Made by a program: the position numbers and the translations under genes. Positions 41,050 through 53,119 of a stretch of DNA of 64,000 nucleotides are shown piece by piece. Location: NCBI GenBank assembly GCA_018136815.1, contig CM030937.1:5412632-5476631 (forward strand), given 5' to 3'. A model generated the notes under the pieces. It was not told the origin of the DNA. It made no database searches and saw only the letters and a program-made list of their open reading frames with translations. The number at the start of each line of letters is the position of its first letter. The first letter of the stretch is position 1. The DNA comes from Isochrysis galbana. Lineage: Eukaryota; Haptophyta; Isochrysidales; Isochrysidaceae.

Positions 41050-41638
41050 CTCTCTCTCTCTCTCCTCTCTCGAGTCAGTGGGCTGATTCTCCCCCCCACC
41101 CCTCCCCTTTCCCCTACCTCTTCCCCTTTACAGTACGCTCCCGCGTCTTCCCTCTCTTCTTCACCCCTTCCCCAGCGGTGCGCGCGGGGGGGGGGAGGAG
41201 GGGGAGAGAGGCCACCTCTCACCTCCCGCCACAGCCAAGGCACATGGCCTCCCCCCCTCTCCCGCCCCCCCTTCTCCCCCCGCGCTCTCTCGCTCCCCTT
41301 CACGCGGCGACCGACCGAGTCCCAAGGGCTAGGACCGCGTGCACACCCTTCAGGCCCCAGTCCGGCCCTCCTGCGCCGCCCCACGCCACGGAATCGCCCC
41401 CATTTCCCCCTCTCTGCCTCTCCCTCTCTCTGCCTGCGCCACGCAGAGAGAGAGGAAGAAAGACGTGGGGGGAGCGGGAGCGGGAGCAGGATGAAGAGCG
41501 GGAGCGAGCGAGTCGAGCAGTCCGGCGCGCTGCATACCGTCTTACCCGCCCAGCCCCGCTCCGCGCAGGTCCACACTCCCCTTTTGGGAGGAGGCGCTGG
41601 CTGCGTGCGCAGGCGGCGGACCACCACACGGTCGCCGC
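41050..41638 (+). promoter_or_regulatory. Pyrimidine-rich lead of the UBA-like/RGG gene
   Basis: Sense-strand C/T-rich stretches at 41035-41175 and 41240-41440 precede the start codon at 41639. Confidence 0.3.
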
Positions 41639-44503
41639 ATGGAGGATGCGATCGACTGCGCAGAGATCGCGACGTTGACGCAGCTCGACGTACGCGATGT
41701 AGAGGAGATAGTCCGGATCCACTGTCACAATGACCGCGACGAGACAAATCGCGCAGTCGCCCAGTTCTTCGATGGGGTCGGTCCATTTATTGAGGAGGCG
41801 AGCAATGCGTGGAAGAGCGGCGGCAGTAAGAACAAGTCGCGCAAGGTGCGCGCGCGGCCGCGGCGTGCGAGCCCGCGTGCCCTCGGCTTAGCACTGCGTC
41901 TCAACCCGGCCTGCCGCCCCCTCTCCCAAGCCCCTCTGACCGCCGCTCACCCTACCTCTCGCCCCTGCAGTCGGATGAGGAAAGCACTACCAAAGACGAC
42001 AGGCGGCCGCGGCGCGGCAAGGGTGACGGCGATGGTGGCAAGGGAAGTCGCGTCGAGTCGCGCGGCCGTGGGCGCGGCGACGGAGAAGGCCGCTCTCGTG
42101 GTCGCGGCGGCCGCGGCAGGTCCGATGATGACGTCGAGCGGCCTCAGAGACCGCCACGCAACGACGCCCAGCGCTCCGATCCACCTTCCAAACCTGTTGA
42201 AAATGGCAGCCCTGCGCTCAACACGAGCCCCCCACCAGAAGCACCCACCCCCTCTGACGTGCCTAAGCCCGTCGTGCCCGCGATGCCGGTTGGAAATGCG
42301 TGGGCAAAGCCCAAGGACTGGAGCGAGCAGTTCATTGATGCTGCGCAGTCGGTGCAGTCAGTGGCCGGGCGCGAGCGTGTAGGCCGCGGGCGGGGAGGAA
42401 AGGGCGAGCGTAAGGGCAAGGGTGACAACAGCGAGGAGGCCGACCGCGGTCGTGGCCGCGGGCGCAAGGGCGTGAACCCTGCCGACGACGCCGGCGAAGT
42501 CGACGTCAACGGCGTGGAGGACACACCCTCCGACCTGGCCGCCGACCTGCAGTCGGTCATGGCGCAGGATGCGCCCCTCTCTAGCCTCCCGATGCCGCAA
42601 GGTGAGGCCGCTCAGGGCGCCAATAGCGGCCTACCCATGATGTCGTCGCTCACATCCCCCGGTGAGCACGGCGGCTCGTCCGCCGCGCCAGCAAGCAGTA
42701 TCTTGCTCACCGACCCCGCCATCCTGGGCATGTCTGGCGCACCGAGCGTGGGACCCTGTGACGGTTCGCACACAGACTCCGCCGGTGTCATCATGCCGAC
42801 CAAGATAATGGGCGACTCCTCCAAGCTGCAGTTCGGCTTCGGCGACGCCAGCACCGCCGCCGCTGCCTCAGCGCAGCCTTCGCAGATGAGGCCCCCCACT
42901 TCGGCCGCCATGCAAAAGCTCTCGTTTGGTCTCGGTGGCGTCGATCTCTCGTCATCAGACCTCGTCGACTCAATATGCAAGTCGGCCAGCGGCACTTCCC
43001 TCCCGATGCCGGCTTCGCTCGTCAATGCACTGCCCTCGGCTGGTGGCAGCTCCCTTCCCGGCTTCGAGGGTTCATCGGACTCGGCATCGATGGGCAACAG
43101 CCCGGCCGAGAAAATGCTCGCCTCGAAGCTCGAGAAGCTTGCGGCGAACGAATCGGCAGCCCTTGCCTCGCTCCCGTCCGCCCTTGCTGGGCTGATGCAG
43201 CCACGTGGGCTTTCGCAGTCTGGCGCGTTCGAGTCGGTCCCGGCCCCAGCGAAGAGCAACACCAGCTCCGCGCCAGTCCCGGGCTCCGTCCCCCCCGGCG
43301 TAGGGCGCCCAGTGAGCGCCGCTCCCGGGCATGCTGCGAGCTGCTCGCACCCCTCCGCCTCTTCCATAGGCGTTGGCGTCGGCATCGCCCCATACACCGC
43401 GATGGGACCAGGCATGGGCCTTCCTCCGGGCGCTTACGCGGATCCTCCAGGCACGACGTACTCAGCGGAGAATGGCATGACGCCCACGCAGCCCATGGAC
43501 AGCATGATGCCGCCAGGCAACATGGGCTTCGATGCTATGGGGATGACCCCTCCGGGCATCGGTGCAGCGGTGGCCTACGAGATGCCCTCCACTGGCAGCC
43601 TTGCCCCACAGCCGCCGATGGCCGCCCGACAGGTCGGCTCCGCCGGATCCGACAAGGAAGGTCCGCGGAGAGGCCGCAAGAAGAACAAGGGCGACCGCGG
43701 CGGCGGCGCAGCCCCCGCCTCGAGCGGCGAGCGCAACGACCGCACCGGACCTGCCACAGGCCAGTCCCAAGCTATGCACAACGGTGGAGAGATGGGCATG
43801 CCACCTGGCATTGGCATGGGCATGGGCGTCAACAATGCCACCATGGGTGTTTCAGCAGGGCAGGCGCCGCCAAGCATGATACAGCCGGGGTACGCCCAGC
43901 AGCAGCCGTACGGTTTTGGAATGGTCCCGCCCGCCCTCATGGCTGGCCCATATACGGGATACGGCGGCATGCCGCACGGCTACGGCAGCGGCATGTATCA
44001 AGTCCCGGCCATGCCCCCGGGTAACATCAACATGTACAGCGCTCCGGCGCACAACAACTACGCGCCGCAACCGCAATACGTCTCGGCGCAGCAGCAGTAC
44101 GTCCAACAACAACAATACCTCTCGCAACAGTGCGTAGCGCGCTCGCGTGCGCGTTCGGAAGCGGAGCGCCAGCCGTGGCGCTCCGATTCCCCCCCCCCCC
44201 CCCCCCCCGCGCACTCTCTCAAACCTGCTCGCTCCACTAGAGCCTAATCCTACCGACCCTCTTCTCTTTATTTGTTGACTTAGGTCTAACTCAGGCCCAG
44301 CTGGTGGATACGTGCAGTCGTACCAGGGGCAGCAGCAGATGCCGATGTCCGGCGCAACCATGAGCTCTGGCTTCAACTCCGGCTTCAGCTCCGGGAACAC
44401 CGCAGGCTTTGGGGCCTACGATGAGTCTACGCCAGACTACACCCAACAAGCGGGAATGTTTGGTGCTGGTCCAGGCGGTGGGTACTACCGTCCTTCCTGT
44501 TAG
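41639..44503 (+). CDS. UBA-like, RGG- and Gln-rich protein (Lingerer/GIP1-like)
   Basis: Three exons, 41639-41845, 41971-44129 and 44284-44503, giving 861 residues. Intron 1 (125 bases) falls between codons; intron 2 (154 bases, GTGCGT..TTAG) splits a Gln codon, and the join keeps frame to a normal stop. Residues 1-45 resemble a UBA/CUE three-helix domain (LTQLDVRDVEEIVRIHCHND, then TNRAVAQFFD). Then come RGG-type repeats (about 85-125), a conserved-looking GNAWAKPKDWSEQF motif, a second RGR block, and a long Pro/Met/Gln-rich part ending with YVQQQQYLSQQ and Gly/Tyr repeats. The layout resembles animal Lingerer/UBAP2L and plant GIP1 proteins, which bind RNA-protein granules; that role is inferred. 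Confidence 0.75.
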
Positions 44504-45747
44504 GATGCCAAGTAGCTCTGATGTGAATCAGGTGGCACGGACGAGATTGCCTGCCGGGCTCAGGTGTGGATTCCGAGCGCCGGCCACATCGGGCGCCTGC
44601 CACTCAATGCTCGGACTAAGGCGCTAGGGGCCACAAGTTTTGATCGTCGGCTGACGGGCAGGTCTGGCGTGAGCAATCGATCGCTCTGACCAGCCGGACG
44701 GACGAGGCGAGGGCGGGGGCGAGATCGGGAGGAGCGGGGCGTGGCAGACGGCCGCACAAGGTGGGTCGCAAAAGGGCTGCATGCGGAACGGTGCGTGACT
44801 TCGATCCGCGCTTTGGTGCCCGGCCACAGTGAAGAAGAGCTTCCGGTGAGGAGTATGGCAGTGTCTGGAGCGCACACGGGTGCAAGACCTGTCAGAGCGG
44901 GGAGAAGGGCACCTGGAGTGGTGAGCGAAAGCGTGTCATCAGTCGGTTGGTGTGCTTTCATCGTGCTGAAAGCGCGTCATGTGTCTTGGGTTGCAGAGCG
45001 CGCTCAGCGTGGTGATTGTGTGGGGTTGGAGATGCCGCTGATGCCGATGGTGACTGCTTGGCCATCGTGCATCTCTGTGTTGTATTGGCCGTCCCGGCAC
45101 AACTTCTAGGCACAGCGTAGCGCAATGCAAAAGCAGGGAGCGATCAGAAGACTCAGTCGCTCCTCGAAAGCACGAGTGCGTAAGCGTTAGCTGTTGTATG
45201 TATGCGTATACTGCATACTGCGTGCTAATTAATGCATGCTTCAGCGTTGCTCACCCAATAACGATCAACGATCAAACCATTAACATTATTAGTACATGAT
45301 ACATGAAGGCCCTCGATAGTCGATAGTAGTAATTGCATTGATTCGCATACGCTCATGCTCATGCTATGATTCAGCTCAACTGCTCAACTCAAAGTAGAGA
45401 GAGGCGAGCGCAAGTGCGCAAGTATCAAGTATCGTTAATAACGGCAGCTATATATAGGATCATGGAGCGGGCTCGCCGCTTAGGCTCGTCGCTCCCCTCA
45501 GGCTCACTCAGCACTCAGGTCGCGTTCCGTCCGTCGAATATGGGACGGACTCGATATTAGCCATCAGACACAAAGTCAAATGTACAGCATAGTTTATAGT
45601 TTACATTTACATTTACATTTACTACTACATACAAACATGTAGGGTTAATTACCATATCATTCATACATTCGCAGAGTGTTTTGTATTTTCGTAACACGTA
45701 GCACGTAACATTTCCACACTGGTTCAAAATAAAAAATAATTACAACT
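44504..45747. other. Intergenic, nothing recognised
   Basis: 3' flank of the preceding gene. Short TACATTTACATTTACATTTAC-like tandem at 45598-45622. No gene seen. Confidence 0.45.
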
Positions 45748-46060
45748 GGGAATATCGGCGGCTGCACTGAGCCGCTGGCCGATGCCGCACGCCGACGCAG
45801 GTGAAGACGCAGGTGAAGATGTCCCAGCAGGCCATGCAGAGACCCCGGCAGAATAAAACAACTGAGCGTTAGTACCACTACTCCCACTAGCCCGGTACTA
45901 TCACGACACCCCTCAGCGCACTTGCCCGCACGCCTTGAAGTGATGGCACAGACACATACACATATGCATCCCTTCAAATCTCCCCCCTCGCAAACCCCTG
46001 GCTCCCATTATAACTCCCCACAAGTTACAATGAGGGAAAACCCATTGAGGCAGCTCCACC
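45748..46060 (-). repeat. Composite of the 3.7-kb repeat and inverted repeat C
   Basis: 45748-45855 matches 3676-3790 in the same orientation; 45855-46000 is repeat C inverted; 46000-46060 matches the CTCATTTTAACTTGTGGGGAG block of the 11.9 kb repeat. This order shows that the C block and the 11.9 kb block belong together. Confidence 0.7.
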
Positions 46061-46379
46061 GCGAGGTCTGCTCTCGTTGTTCCGACTTCTCTGTTTCGCA
46101 TGTCTGTGCGCCGATGAGTTGCCTTGGTGCCGACGCTTGACAGTCCGCCCTGAGTGTGGTTAGTTTTCGCCCTGTTTGGTTTAGTTCGTGTGTGTCTGTG
46201 TGACGAGGGGTCTTTTTGAGTCCCTGCGTTGTAGTCTCTCGTGTCTACCTTAGACCTAAGAAGCTCTCATTCTCCTTCTCTCTCTTCCTCTAGCTCGCTA
46301 GCTAGCCTCGGCCCTACCCTCCAACGCCGCGCGTTGTGGGCCTCCGAACCTCCGTCTCTCTTCTCGTCCCTCGCACTCG

Positions 46380-46960
46380 ATGGTAGAAGCTGTCAGACCC
46401 GACTTCTACTATGACCTCTCAGACATATTCCCGCAAGCAACCACCTACGACTCCTTCACGGCCGCGTCAGCTGCCGGCTCGATCGAACGGCCCTCTGCCC
46501 ACGAGCCAGTAGTCATCGCGTGTTCGACAAGCACAAATTCTGTCTTGGCGCCTACGACCGCGCCGTCCCATAATCCCGCTCCACTTCTGCCCATGGAAAC
46601 AGCGGGAACTTCTTTCGGGCCACAAGGGGTCCACTTCGTCGGAACCGGCGGCTCCGAGCCTCCGCAAGGTCCTTCTAACACGGCGGCGCCATCCGCCGCT
46701 CCGTCTGACGAGCCGCTGCTCGTGGATCCACTCCGCGATCGAACCGAGCTCACCTCTCTCGGGACCTCGGGCGCCTTTTGGCCGAAGCCCGAGCCAAAGC
46801 CAGCGGTTCCGCGGTAGTCTTACCTCGTCACGTGGCGGAGGCCGCCCTCGAAATACGCATGCCTAAGCCGCCGCGCGGTACTTATGCGTCTCCGGCCGCC
46901 GTCATCCCCCAGCATTTCGACGCCTTGTGCGCCCAACTCTCCTCCCTAGCTGACCAGGCT
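46380..46960 (+). CDS. Unrecognised protein, possibly an element ORF, frameshifted
   Basis: A frame of 145 codons opens at 46380 after a C/T-rich lead and ends at 46817. A second frame overlapping it from 46778 continues as natural-looking protein (PKPPRGTYASP, then QHFDALCAQLSSLADQARSEAA) before running into repeat D at 46975. Both are Pro/Ala/Ser-rich with no domain I know. The overlap could be a frameshift mutation. Being surrounded by repeats, an element origin is more likely than a host gene. Confidence 0.25.
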
Positions 46961-46974
46961 CGCTCCGAGGCGGC

Positions 46975-47170
46975 ACAATGTGATTGCAAGTCATCACACG
47001 TGCTGCGCAACGAAACATCTCTTATATGGCTACTTTACGTAAATGTGGGCCTTAGGGGAGGGAAAAGGTTGGCATGCGCACGCACGGCGCCCCCGCGGGG
47101 GGACCGATGCACATCGCGCCGTGCCCATAATTACAATAATCACAGGTGCCATGGATACGCGCCGCGGGAA
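46975..47170 (+). repeat. Repeat D, diverged single copy
   Basis: It shares GATTGCAA.TCATCACAC, ATCTCTTATA and the GCGCACGCACGGCG...GATGCACATCGCGC block with the tandem units at 53812-54170. Confidence 0.65.
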
Positions 47171-47221
47171 AGCAGGAAGCAGGGAAATAACGCTAGTCTA
47201 CATTTAATTTTAAAATAACGC

Positions 47222-47285
47222 TCTATATACAACTGTGGACATTCGATCGCTCAATTCGACTGATGTCCCACAATTGACGGAACGA
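47222..47285 (+). repeat. Repeat E copy 1
   Basis: The words CTCAATTCGACTGATGTCCC and ACAATTGACGGAAC recur exactly at 54257-54290 in the same orientation; at both sites repeat D lies upstream. Confidence 0.65.
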
Positions 47286-47620
47286 CACCTCGGCTCCCAT
47301 TCTAACTCCCCACACGTTAAAATGAGGGAATACCCATTGAGGCGGACCGACCTACGTCGGGCGACTCTCCGGGAAAAAGCACCGGGGGGGGGGGGGGAGG
47401 AACCTCTCGTCAAAAAAGGAGAACGGCCCTTACCAGCTCACGCCGCGAGAGGTTCTCGAGAAATAAGCAGCTGCGCCCCGAAGATACCTGCCACTGGTGT
47501 CTGGTGTATCCCAAGACGTCTTGAGCCGCTCCCTTCCCATCTCCCTCCTGTCGCCAGCCGCCCCCCTCCGCCCGTTTGCTAATGCAAACGGGTCTCGTTT
47601 CTCACCACACTCCATCGGGG
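47255..47620. repeat. Inverted copy of the 11.7-12.0 kb repeat
   Basis: It keeps the hairpin with arms CCCGTTTGC/GCAAACGGG (47571-47592), with a different four-base loop (TAAT against GTAA), and the GGGAAAAAGCACCGGGGG block. Confidence 0.7.
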
Positions 47621-47689
47621 GGGGGGGTGCAAATCCCCCCCTCTCCCTCGTTCCATTCTCTTCCGCCCCGGTCCCTGCGGCGCGTCGCC

Positions 47690-48110
47690 ATGCGGCGCGC
47701 CACGGCCTGCTCTCAGAGGTCCTTCAGGGGCGCCCAGAGGGCCAGCAGGGGCAGCTCAGGGGGCAGTGGAGGCTGGGGCTCAGGCCCTGGCCCCCCCTGC
47801 CTCTCCCTCGCTCGCCTCGCTGGCCTTGGGTGCCGCCTGAGTCCCCCGTCTGCCTGGCGACCAGGGATGGGGGGGGGAGTCGGGGAGTCAGTACGAGAGC
47901 TGGTCCATGCGGGCCTGGGAGTGCGGCTCGCGGCCCGCGCCCACTAGGGGTCTGGGCCAGAATGATGATTGCCCAGCCCCTGCCAAAGGGCAGGGGCTGA
48001 GGTTGAATGTACGGGCCCACCCCGGGGGGTGTCCGCGATGGAGAGAGGGGGGCGCGAGGCCCCCATTGACCCCCACTTATAAAAGTAGGTTGTGAGAGCG
48101 TGGGATAAGG
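47690..48110 (+). repeat. Repeat A copy with perfect hairpin
   Basis: It includes the block GGCAGTGGAGGCTGGGGCT, a 10-base-arm hairpin (AGCCCCTGCC, loop AAAG, 47975-47998) and the ACTTATAAAAGTAGGTT block at 48075. Same order as in the 33.5 kb copy. Confidence 0.7.
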
Positions 48111-48290
48111 GCGATGTCGTCGGGACACCTGGGGAGGGTAGGCGTAATAGCAGTAGATGGCATCATTAGAGGTTTTTTCCCGCGTCAGTCAATATCATTC
48201 TGGCTATAGCTCATGTGAGTGGCGCAAACAACAAACAATCTTCCTAGACTCAAGGGCCTTCACTCTGCACGCACACTTTGAATGCTCTCG

Positions 48291-49013
48291 TCATACAGCA
48301 CCCTTGCCCCACTTTCGCCGCTGGATGGCCACTTTTGCTAGTTCTACCATGGGATCACTGCGCCCAAAGCCCTTTGCGTAATCGGTCGCGACGGCCTCAA
48401 GCATGCGCCGCTCTGCATCATGGGTCTCACCCAGACTTTCATAGTAGAGAGAGAGGTAAAGTAGGGCATAGAAGCGCGAGCTTGCGTCGCCGCCTTGTGC
48501 GAGCTCGATGAGTCGCTGTTCGGCTGCAGGTGTCCCTGAGAGGAAGAGCTGCTGCACCGCGCGCATGACTGGACGACGGTCAGTGCCCACCGTCAGCTTT
48601 GCCGGCCTGGCTGCCTCCAGCCCGCCTCGGATCTGTGCCACACAGAGCAGGTGCCAGATCTGCTCTTCTGTATCGTTTGGGTTGACCTGCACGTCCGTGG
48701 CGAACTGATCCGCGCCTTCGGTGAAGCGGTTGGCGTAGTAGAGCGCGAGGCCGCGCTGCCACAGGTAGGGCTTCGCCGCTGGGTTGGCTTGTAAGACCGA
48801 GTCGTAGAGCTCAATCGCCTCCTCGACTCGATTGTCTGCGAAGGCAGCCATGCCCTCGCGCACAGGAGTGGCGGCATGCGCGGCGCGTGGGAGTGCTCCA
48901 GTGAGTGCGGGAGCCAGCAGCACCGCTCGCCGGCTCGCCACGTGCCGCACTCCCAGCGCAAGCGTGGGTAGCAGCAGGAACAGCCGGAGGGGCGGCGGCG
49001 CGCCGACGACCAT
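48291..49013 (-). CDS. Thylakoid-lumen-type TPR protein
   Basis: 240 residues when started at the ATG at 49013; the frame is open to 49181, but the extra residues are Lys/Arg-rich and would hide the presequence. Residues 7-20 (LRLFLLLPTLALG) look like a signal peptide; 27-47 (RRAVLLAPALTGALPRAAHA) look like a second, lumen-type signal ending in an Ala-His-Ala cleavage site. That is the layout expected for a lumenal protein in a secondary plastid. The mature part has two TPR-like helix pairs (GMAAFADNRVEEAIELYDSV and GLALYYANRFTEGADQFATD), then the motif IWHLLCVAQIRGG and a final helical hairpin (LYLSLYYESLGETHDAE). Similar small TPR proteins exist in plant chloroplasts. The partner is unknown. 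The neighbour at 50160 is Alb3. Confidence 0.75.
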   Translation of the reverse strand: MVVGAPPPLRLFLLLPTLALGVRHVASRRAVLLAPALTGALPRAAHAATPVREGMAAFADNRVEEAIELYDSVLQANPAAKPYLWQRGLALYYANRFTEGADQFATDVQVNPNDTEEQIWHLLCVAQIRGGLEAARPAKLTVGTDRRPVMRAVQQLFLSGTPAAEQRLIELAQGGDASSRFYALLYLSLYYESLGETHDAERRMLEAVATDYAKGFGRSDPMVELAKVAIQRRKWGKGAV

Positions 49014-50159
49014 CAAGTTTGTACAGCCGAGGATTTCACACGCTGGTCTTCTTGGCCGTCTTCTTCTCCAGTGACAAAAAAACACGTAAATAAAACCCCC
49101 AGTATACAGTATACAGAACAGACGGAACTGAAACTTCCCTCCCTTTCTTTTTGCCTTCTCCCCTCTCTCTTCTCCACGCACTGATACTTGTCTTGCGGTC
49201 TCGACAAATAGCTTTAGAGTACTGTTGTCTTTCTCTGTTCTCTGTCTTCCTCCGTTCTATGTCTCCAAAAATATGTTCTCCGTTACAAGGAGGTGGTACA
49301 AAAAATAGTCGAACGCGAACGCAACAACGCAACTCGCAACTCAAACTTTTTGACCGTTTGAACATAGTCAACTACCTACTACTCCCTTGACCCCCAAAGT
49401 GAACACTGTGAAAAACACTGACAATTTTCCTCGCGCCGCGAACACGCGGCGCTCAACACCTCGCGGCTGTGCCGCGAACACACCCAACTCAAGGCGCGCG
49501 ACAATGAACACCCGTCAACTACATACTCACCCCCCCCCCCTAAAAAAGTGAACGCGCGTATTATTTTTACCACCTACTTGTATTCTATGTTCTCTCTGTC
49601 TCTGTGAGCTCCCTGTTCTCTCTTGTTCCCTGCTCTCCGTAATAGTCTTTGAGCTTTAGGAGAGAAGGGAGTCCTCCCACATACTTTTCTCTCTCGTCTA
49701 TTCTCTCTTCTCGACAATAACCTCAGTACTCTCTCTCTCTCCCTCTCTCTCTCTCTCTCTTCCTTCTTCCTCTCTCCACCGCTCTCGCCTGCCCATCCTC
49801 CTTCTTCTCTCTCGACTACGTGCTGCGGTCTATTTTAAGACAGCTCCCTCCGGTTGGTGGTGGGTCCACGCGTTTTCTTTTCGCCCGGGAGAGAGAGCTC
49901 CCAGCGAGACGCACTGAGAAAACCCCTGGGAGACCCCATGCGAACGAGTGAGACCCCTCTCATATAGAAAAAAAAGCCATTGAACGCTAGATAATTTCGC
50001 GAGTAGCTATCCTGAGAGAAGATTCCGTGATCACGCGTCCTCTCTTGCTCCGTACCCAGACTCCTTTATCGCCCCGACGGTTTCTTTACACATACTCGGG
50101 GTATCTCCCTCAAGCGCGTCGTGGCGTACCCCCCAACCTTTCCTGCCTCTCTCCGCACG
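49014..50159. other. Intergenic between TPR and Alb3 genes
   Basis: Contains GC hairpin words (CGCCGCGAACACGCGGCG and CGCGGCTGTGCCGCG, 49432-49480) and a C/T microsatellite at 49728-49800 that serves as the sense-strand pyrimidine tract of the Alb3 gene. No gene seen. Confidence 0.5.
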
Positions 50160-52291
50160 ATGGGAGGAGCCGCCCAGCTCGCGCTGCTCTCCGCGCTGCC
50201 TGCGGTCTGTGGCCTGGCGGTGTCTGGCGCTCGGCCAGCGCTGACGCTCGCGCGCGCGGGGTCACTCCAGCTCAACCTGCTCGCCGACGCCCAGATCCTG
50301 CTGCCCGATGCGGCAGAGACGGTCTCTGCTGCGGCGCAGACGGCTGCTGAGAACCCTGGCTGGTTCGATAGGTGAGGCCTCCCCAGGCTGCCCCAGCGCG
50401 AGAGCGAGGGGATGGGGTGGGTGGTGAGGGGAGAAGGATACAGGAGGACGCCGGGCGACGGTCCAAGGAGGGGGTGGGAGGGGTGGGAGGGGGAAAACCG
50501 GGGGAGGTGGAAGAGACATGACGAGTCGACAGACCGCCGTCGAGAATGATGGTGGTCGGGCCACAAGTGTGGCCCTCAGGCAAGGGAGAACAGCCGGTCG
50601 CGTGAGTTGGGAACGGGGAGAAGGCTGTGATGGAGCCCGACAGATCGAGTGGTCTAGCGCGAGGGCGAAAGAGGCTGAGGCGGGAGAGTGACGGCATCCT
50701 GGCTAGGTTCGAGGGGAAGCTGGGGGCAGAGGAAGGGCTAGGGGGAAGAACGCCCAAGGAGAGCAGAGTCGTGCTTGTGGACTGTAAGGGCCTCACGAAA
50801 GTAGTGATCAGAGCGTGCGGAGCGCACGGTTAGAATGAATCCAAGCTCGCGTGCGAACGAGAGCAATCGCGTGCGTATGAGGCAGAAGTGCAAGATTGAC
50901 TGAGCACTTCACATCAAGCCGGACTCTCCGGACAATAGGCTGTGCAGCTCTTTCCTCACTCTGGGCGTCTACACTACGGCTGCTCTATCCCACCGATATA
51001 TATGTGCACGTGTGGCTGGGGAATGCAGAGGCGAGGGAAGTGCAAGGCGACAAACACAGGTGGTACCCTCGTACTCAAGTACCTTCGCCGCCTCCCCTCT
51101 GTGCAGCCTTGTTGTCAAGCCGTTCGAGCTCGCGATTGAGGCACTCGGAGGCGCCGCAGGCTTCGGCCCCGCCATCATCATCTTTACCATCGGTGTGCAT
51201 CGCCCTCCAGTCTGGCCAACTCTCTTCTCGCCACCGCCCCCTCAGCTTGATGCATGCCCTTTGCTCGTCTCGCAGGCATCAAGCTGTTGCTCTTCCCACT
51301 GACGAAGCAGCAGATTGAGTCGACGACAAAGATGCAGGCAATTGCGCCTGCGGCCAAGGCGCTCCAGGAGCGCTACCGCGAGCGCGACCCAGCGCGTTTG
51401 AATGCCGAGCTGCAGAAGCTCTACCAGGACAACGAGGTCAACCCGCTTGCTGGATGCGTCCCCGCACTGGCCCAGGTGTGTTACGCGCTGTCCATGCGCA
51501 TTGGTTTTGCCATGGAGTGCCTGTGCCGTCTCATGTGGGCAATTACCACTGCGCAACCTCGCCTGCAGATCCCCCTCTTCATCGGTTTGTATCGTGCTCT
51601 CCTCAACCTCGCCAAGGAGGACAAACTCGCCCAGCCCTTCTTGTGGCTTCCCTCCCTAGAGGGCCCGGTGGCTGACTACACCGAGGGCATTGGCTGGTTG
51701 ACGGACTGGGTGAACGGCGCGCCAAAGTATGGGTGGAGCGTCACGGGTGCCTACCTCGTGCTTCCGGTCTTGCTCGTCGCCTCCCAGTATCTCTCCATGG
51801 AGCTTTTGTCGCCAAAGAGCGAGGACCCCGCTCAGCAGCAGTCGCAAGCTATCCTCAAGTTTCTGCCGCTGATGATCGGCTGGTTTTCTCTGAGCGTTCC
51901 TTCCGGCCTCGGCCTGTACTGGCTCACGAACAACGTCATCACCACCGCTTCCACCCTCATCATCAGGGAGATGACCCCAAAGATTGAGATTGAGATCCCT
52001 GGCGCAGGCTCCGCTGCGGCCGCTTCGCCCGCAAACACTAAGGGCTTTGGCGGTCGCCGCTTCGGTGAGGTCATCGAGTCGCGGGCCCAGGACGGCTCCA
52101 CTGTCAGAATCAAGCCGCCGGGCTCGCAGACGGCGCCAAGCACGCCCGCCCAGGCTTCGATCGTGGACCCGTCCAGCACTGTCGTTGAGGCGACCGTGGT
52201 CGAGATTGAGCGCGATGAGGGTTCGGGCATGGCCGCCGAGGAGCCGAAGAAGAAGATGGCCAAGAAGCAGCGGAAGAAGAAGCGGAACTAA
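50160..52291 (+). CDS. Alb3/Oxa1/YidC-type membrane insertase
   Basis: Inserts proteins, probably light-harvesting antenna proteins, into the thylakoid membrane. Exons: 50160-50371, 51107-51192, 51276-51475 and 51569-52291, giving 406 residues. Introns are 735, 83 and 93 bases. The last intron is a multiple of three without a stop, so it reads through as 31 extra codons; removing it restores the family motif NPLAGCVPALAQ-IPLFIGLYRAL. Residues 5-20 look like a signal peptide and 20-45 like a transit peptide. Membrane segments: about 85-108, 167-180, 220-243, 262-300 (two). PLTKQQIESTTKMQ and YWLTNNVITT are typical. The Lys-rich end (KKKMAKKQRKKKRN) resembles the cpSRP43-binding tail of Alb3. 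The closest start was chosen as it begins the signal peptide. Confidence 0.9.
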
Positions 52292-53119
52292 GCCTGCGGC
52301 GTCACTGCGCCTCGCGGGTACGACGCCCACTTGTGCTCAGTCCGTCCGCCACCGCCTTTGCGTTTCGATAACACCGCCTCGCGGAGTGCATCGAGTTGTA
52401 ACCTGCCCAAGTGCACCGGTGATCGGACTCGGTGAGAGCTCGGCGTGTTACTAGGTCCTCGTTCTCGCAAACACCTCTCGTCCCATAGGGGGCTTTTAAG
52501 TGTTGGCAACACTCACTTGCATGAGAGGTTTTATTTTGCGCATATTCCCGTTGGAGGCACTTCCCGACGTGACGACTGGGAGGCCATGAGCGTCGAACGT
52601 CGATCGCTCGTGGATGCCCATGCAAGTTCAAGTTGAGAGGCCCCCTCCAAGGAGGGTGCGCGCAACCGGTAGTCTGTCTGGACACGCCGGGGAGGAGGGA
52701 TCGGTCTCTAGGATGAGATGGAGACACTTGTGTGACAGCCACAACATAGTGATGGAGATAAAGCGCGCATGGATTGAACGATTGCGTGTTGCATTGCTGG
52801 CGGCGTTGGTGAGGCGTGTAGTGTTGCTCGGGTAGGCCATGCGCTTTAGCGCTTGCTAGGCAGCAACTTCGTTGTGTTGCTTCCTGTTCTTTTCAAGGGT
52901 CCCTTGCGTCTCCCGGCACGGGCGACACGCCCCTTGATTCTTGAGAGTTAGACTCAATCAGGCAGGATGATTGGCGGGAGCACCCGTGCGATCTCGCTCC
53001 CGTGCCGCATCGTGCTACCCAGGTCCCCACTCCCACTCCCCCGCACATGCCACGTGCTCTTTGCGCAAGTCCTAGGCGCGCTTGGGCTTAGCTCAACTCA
53101 TCCTACTTGTTGCCCGGCA
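52292..53119. other. Intergenic, nothing recognised
   Basis: 3' flank of Alb3, with a short AGTGTTG/CAACACT hairpin at 52499-52514. No gene. Confidence 0.45.

Noticed and set aside
40815-41786. 323-codon minus-strand frame upstream of the UBA-like gene
   Set aside because: Low-complexity Arg/Gly/Ser/Pro and overlapping the true first exon on the other strand.
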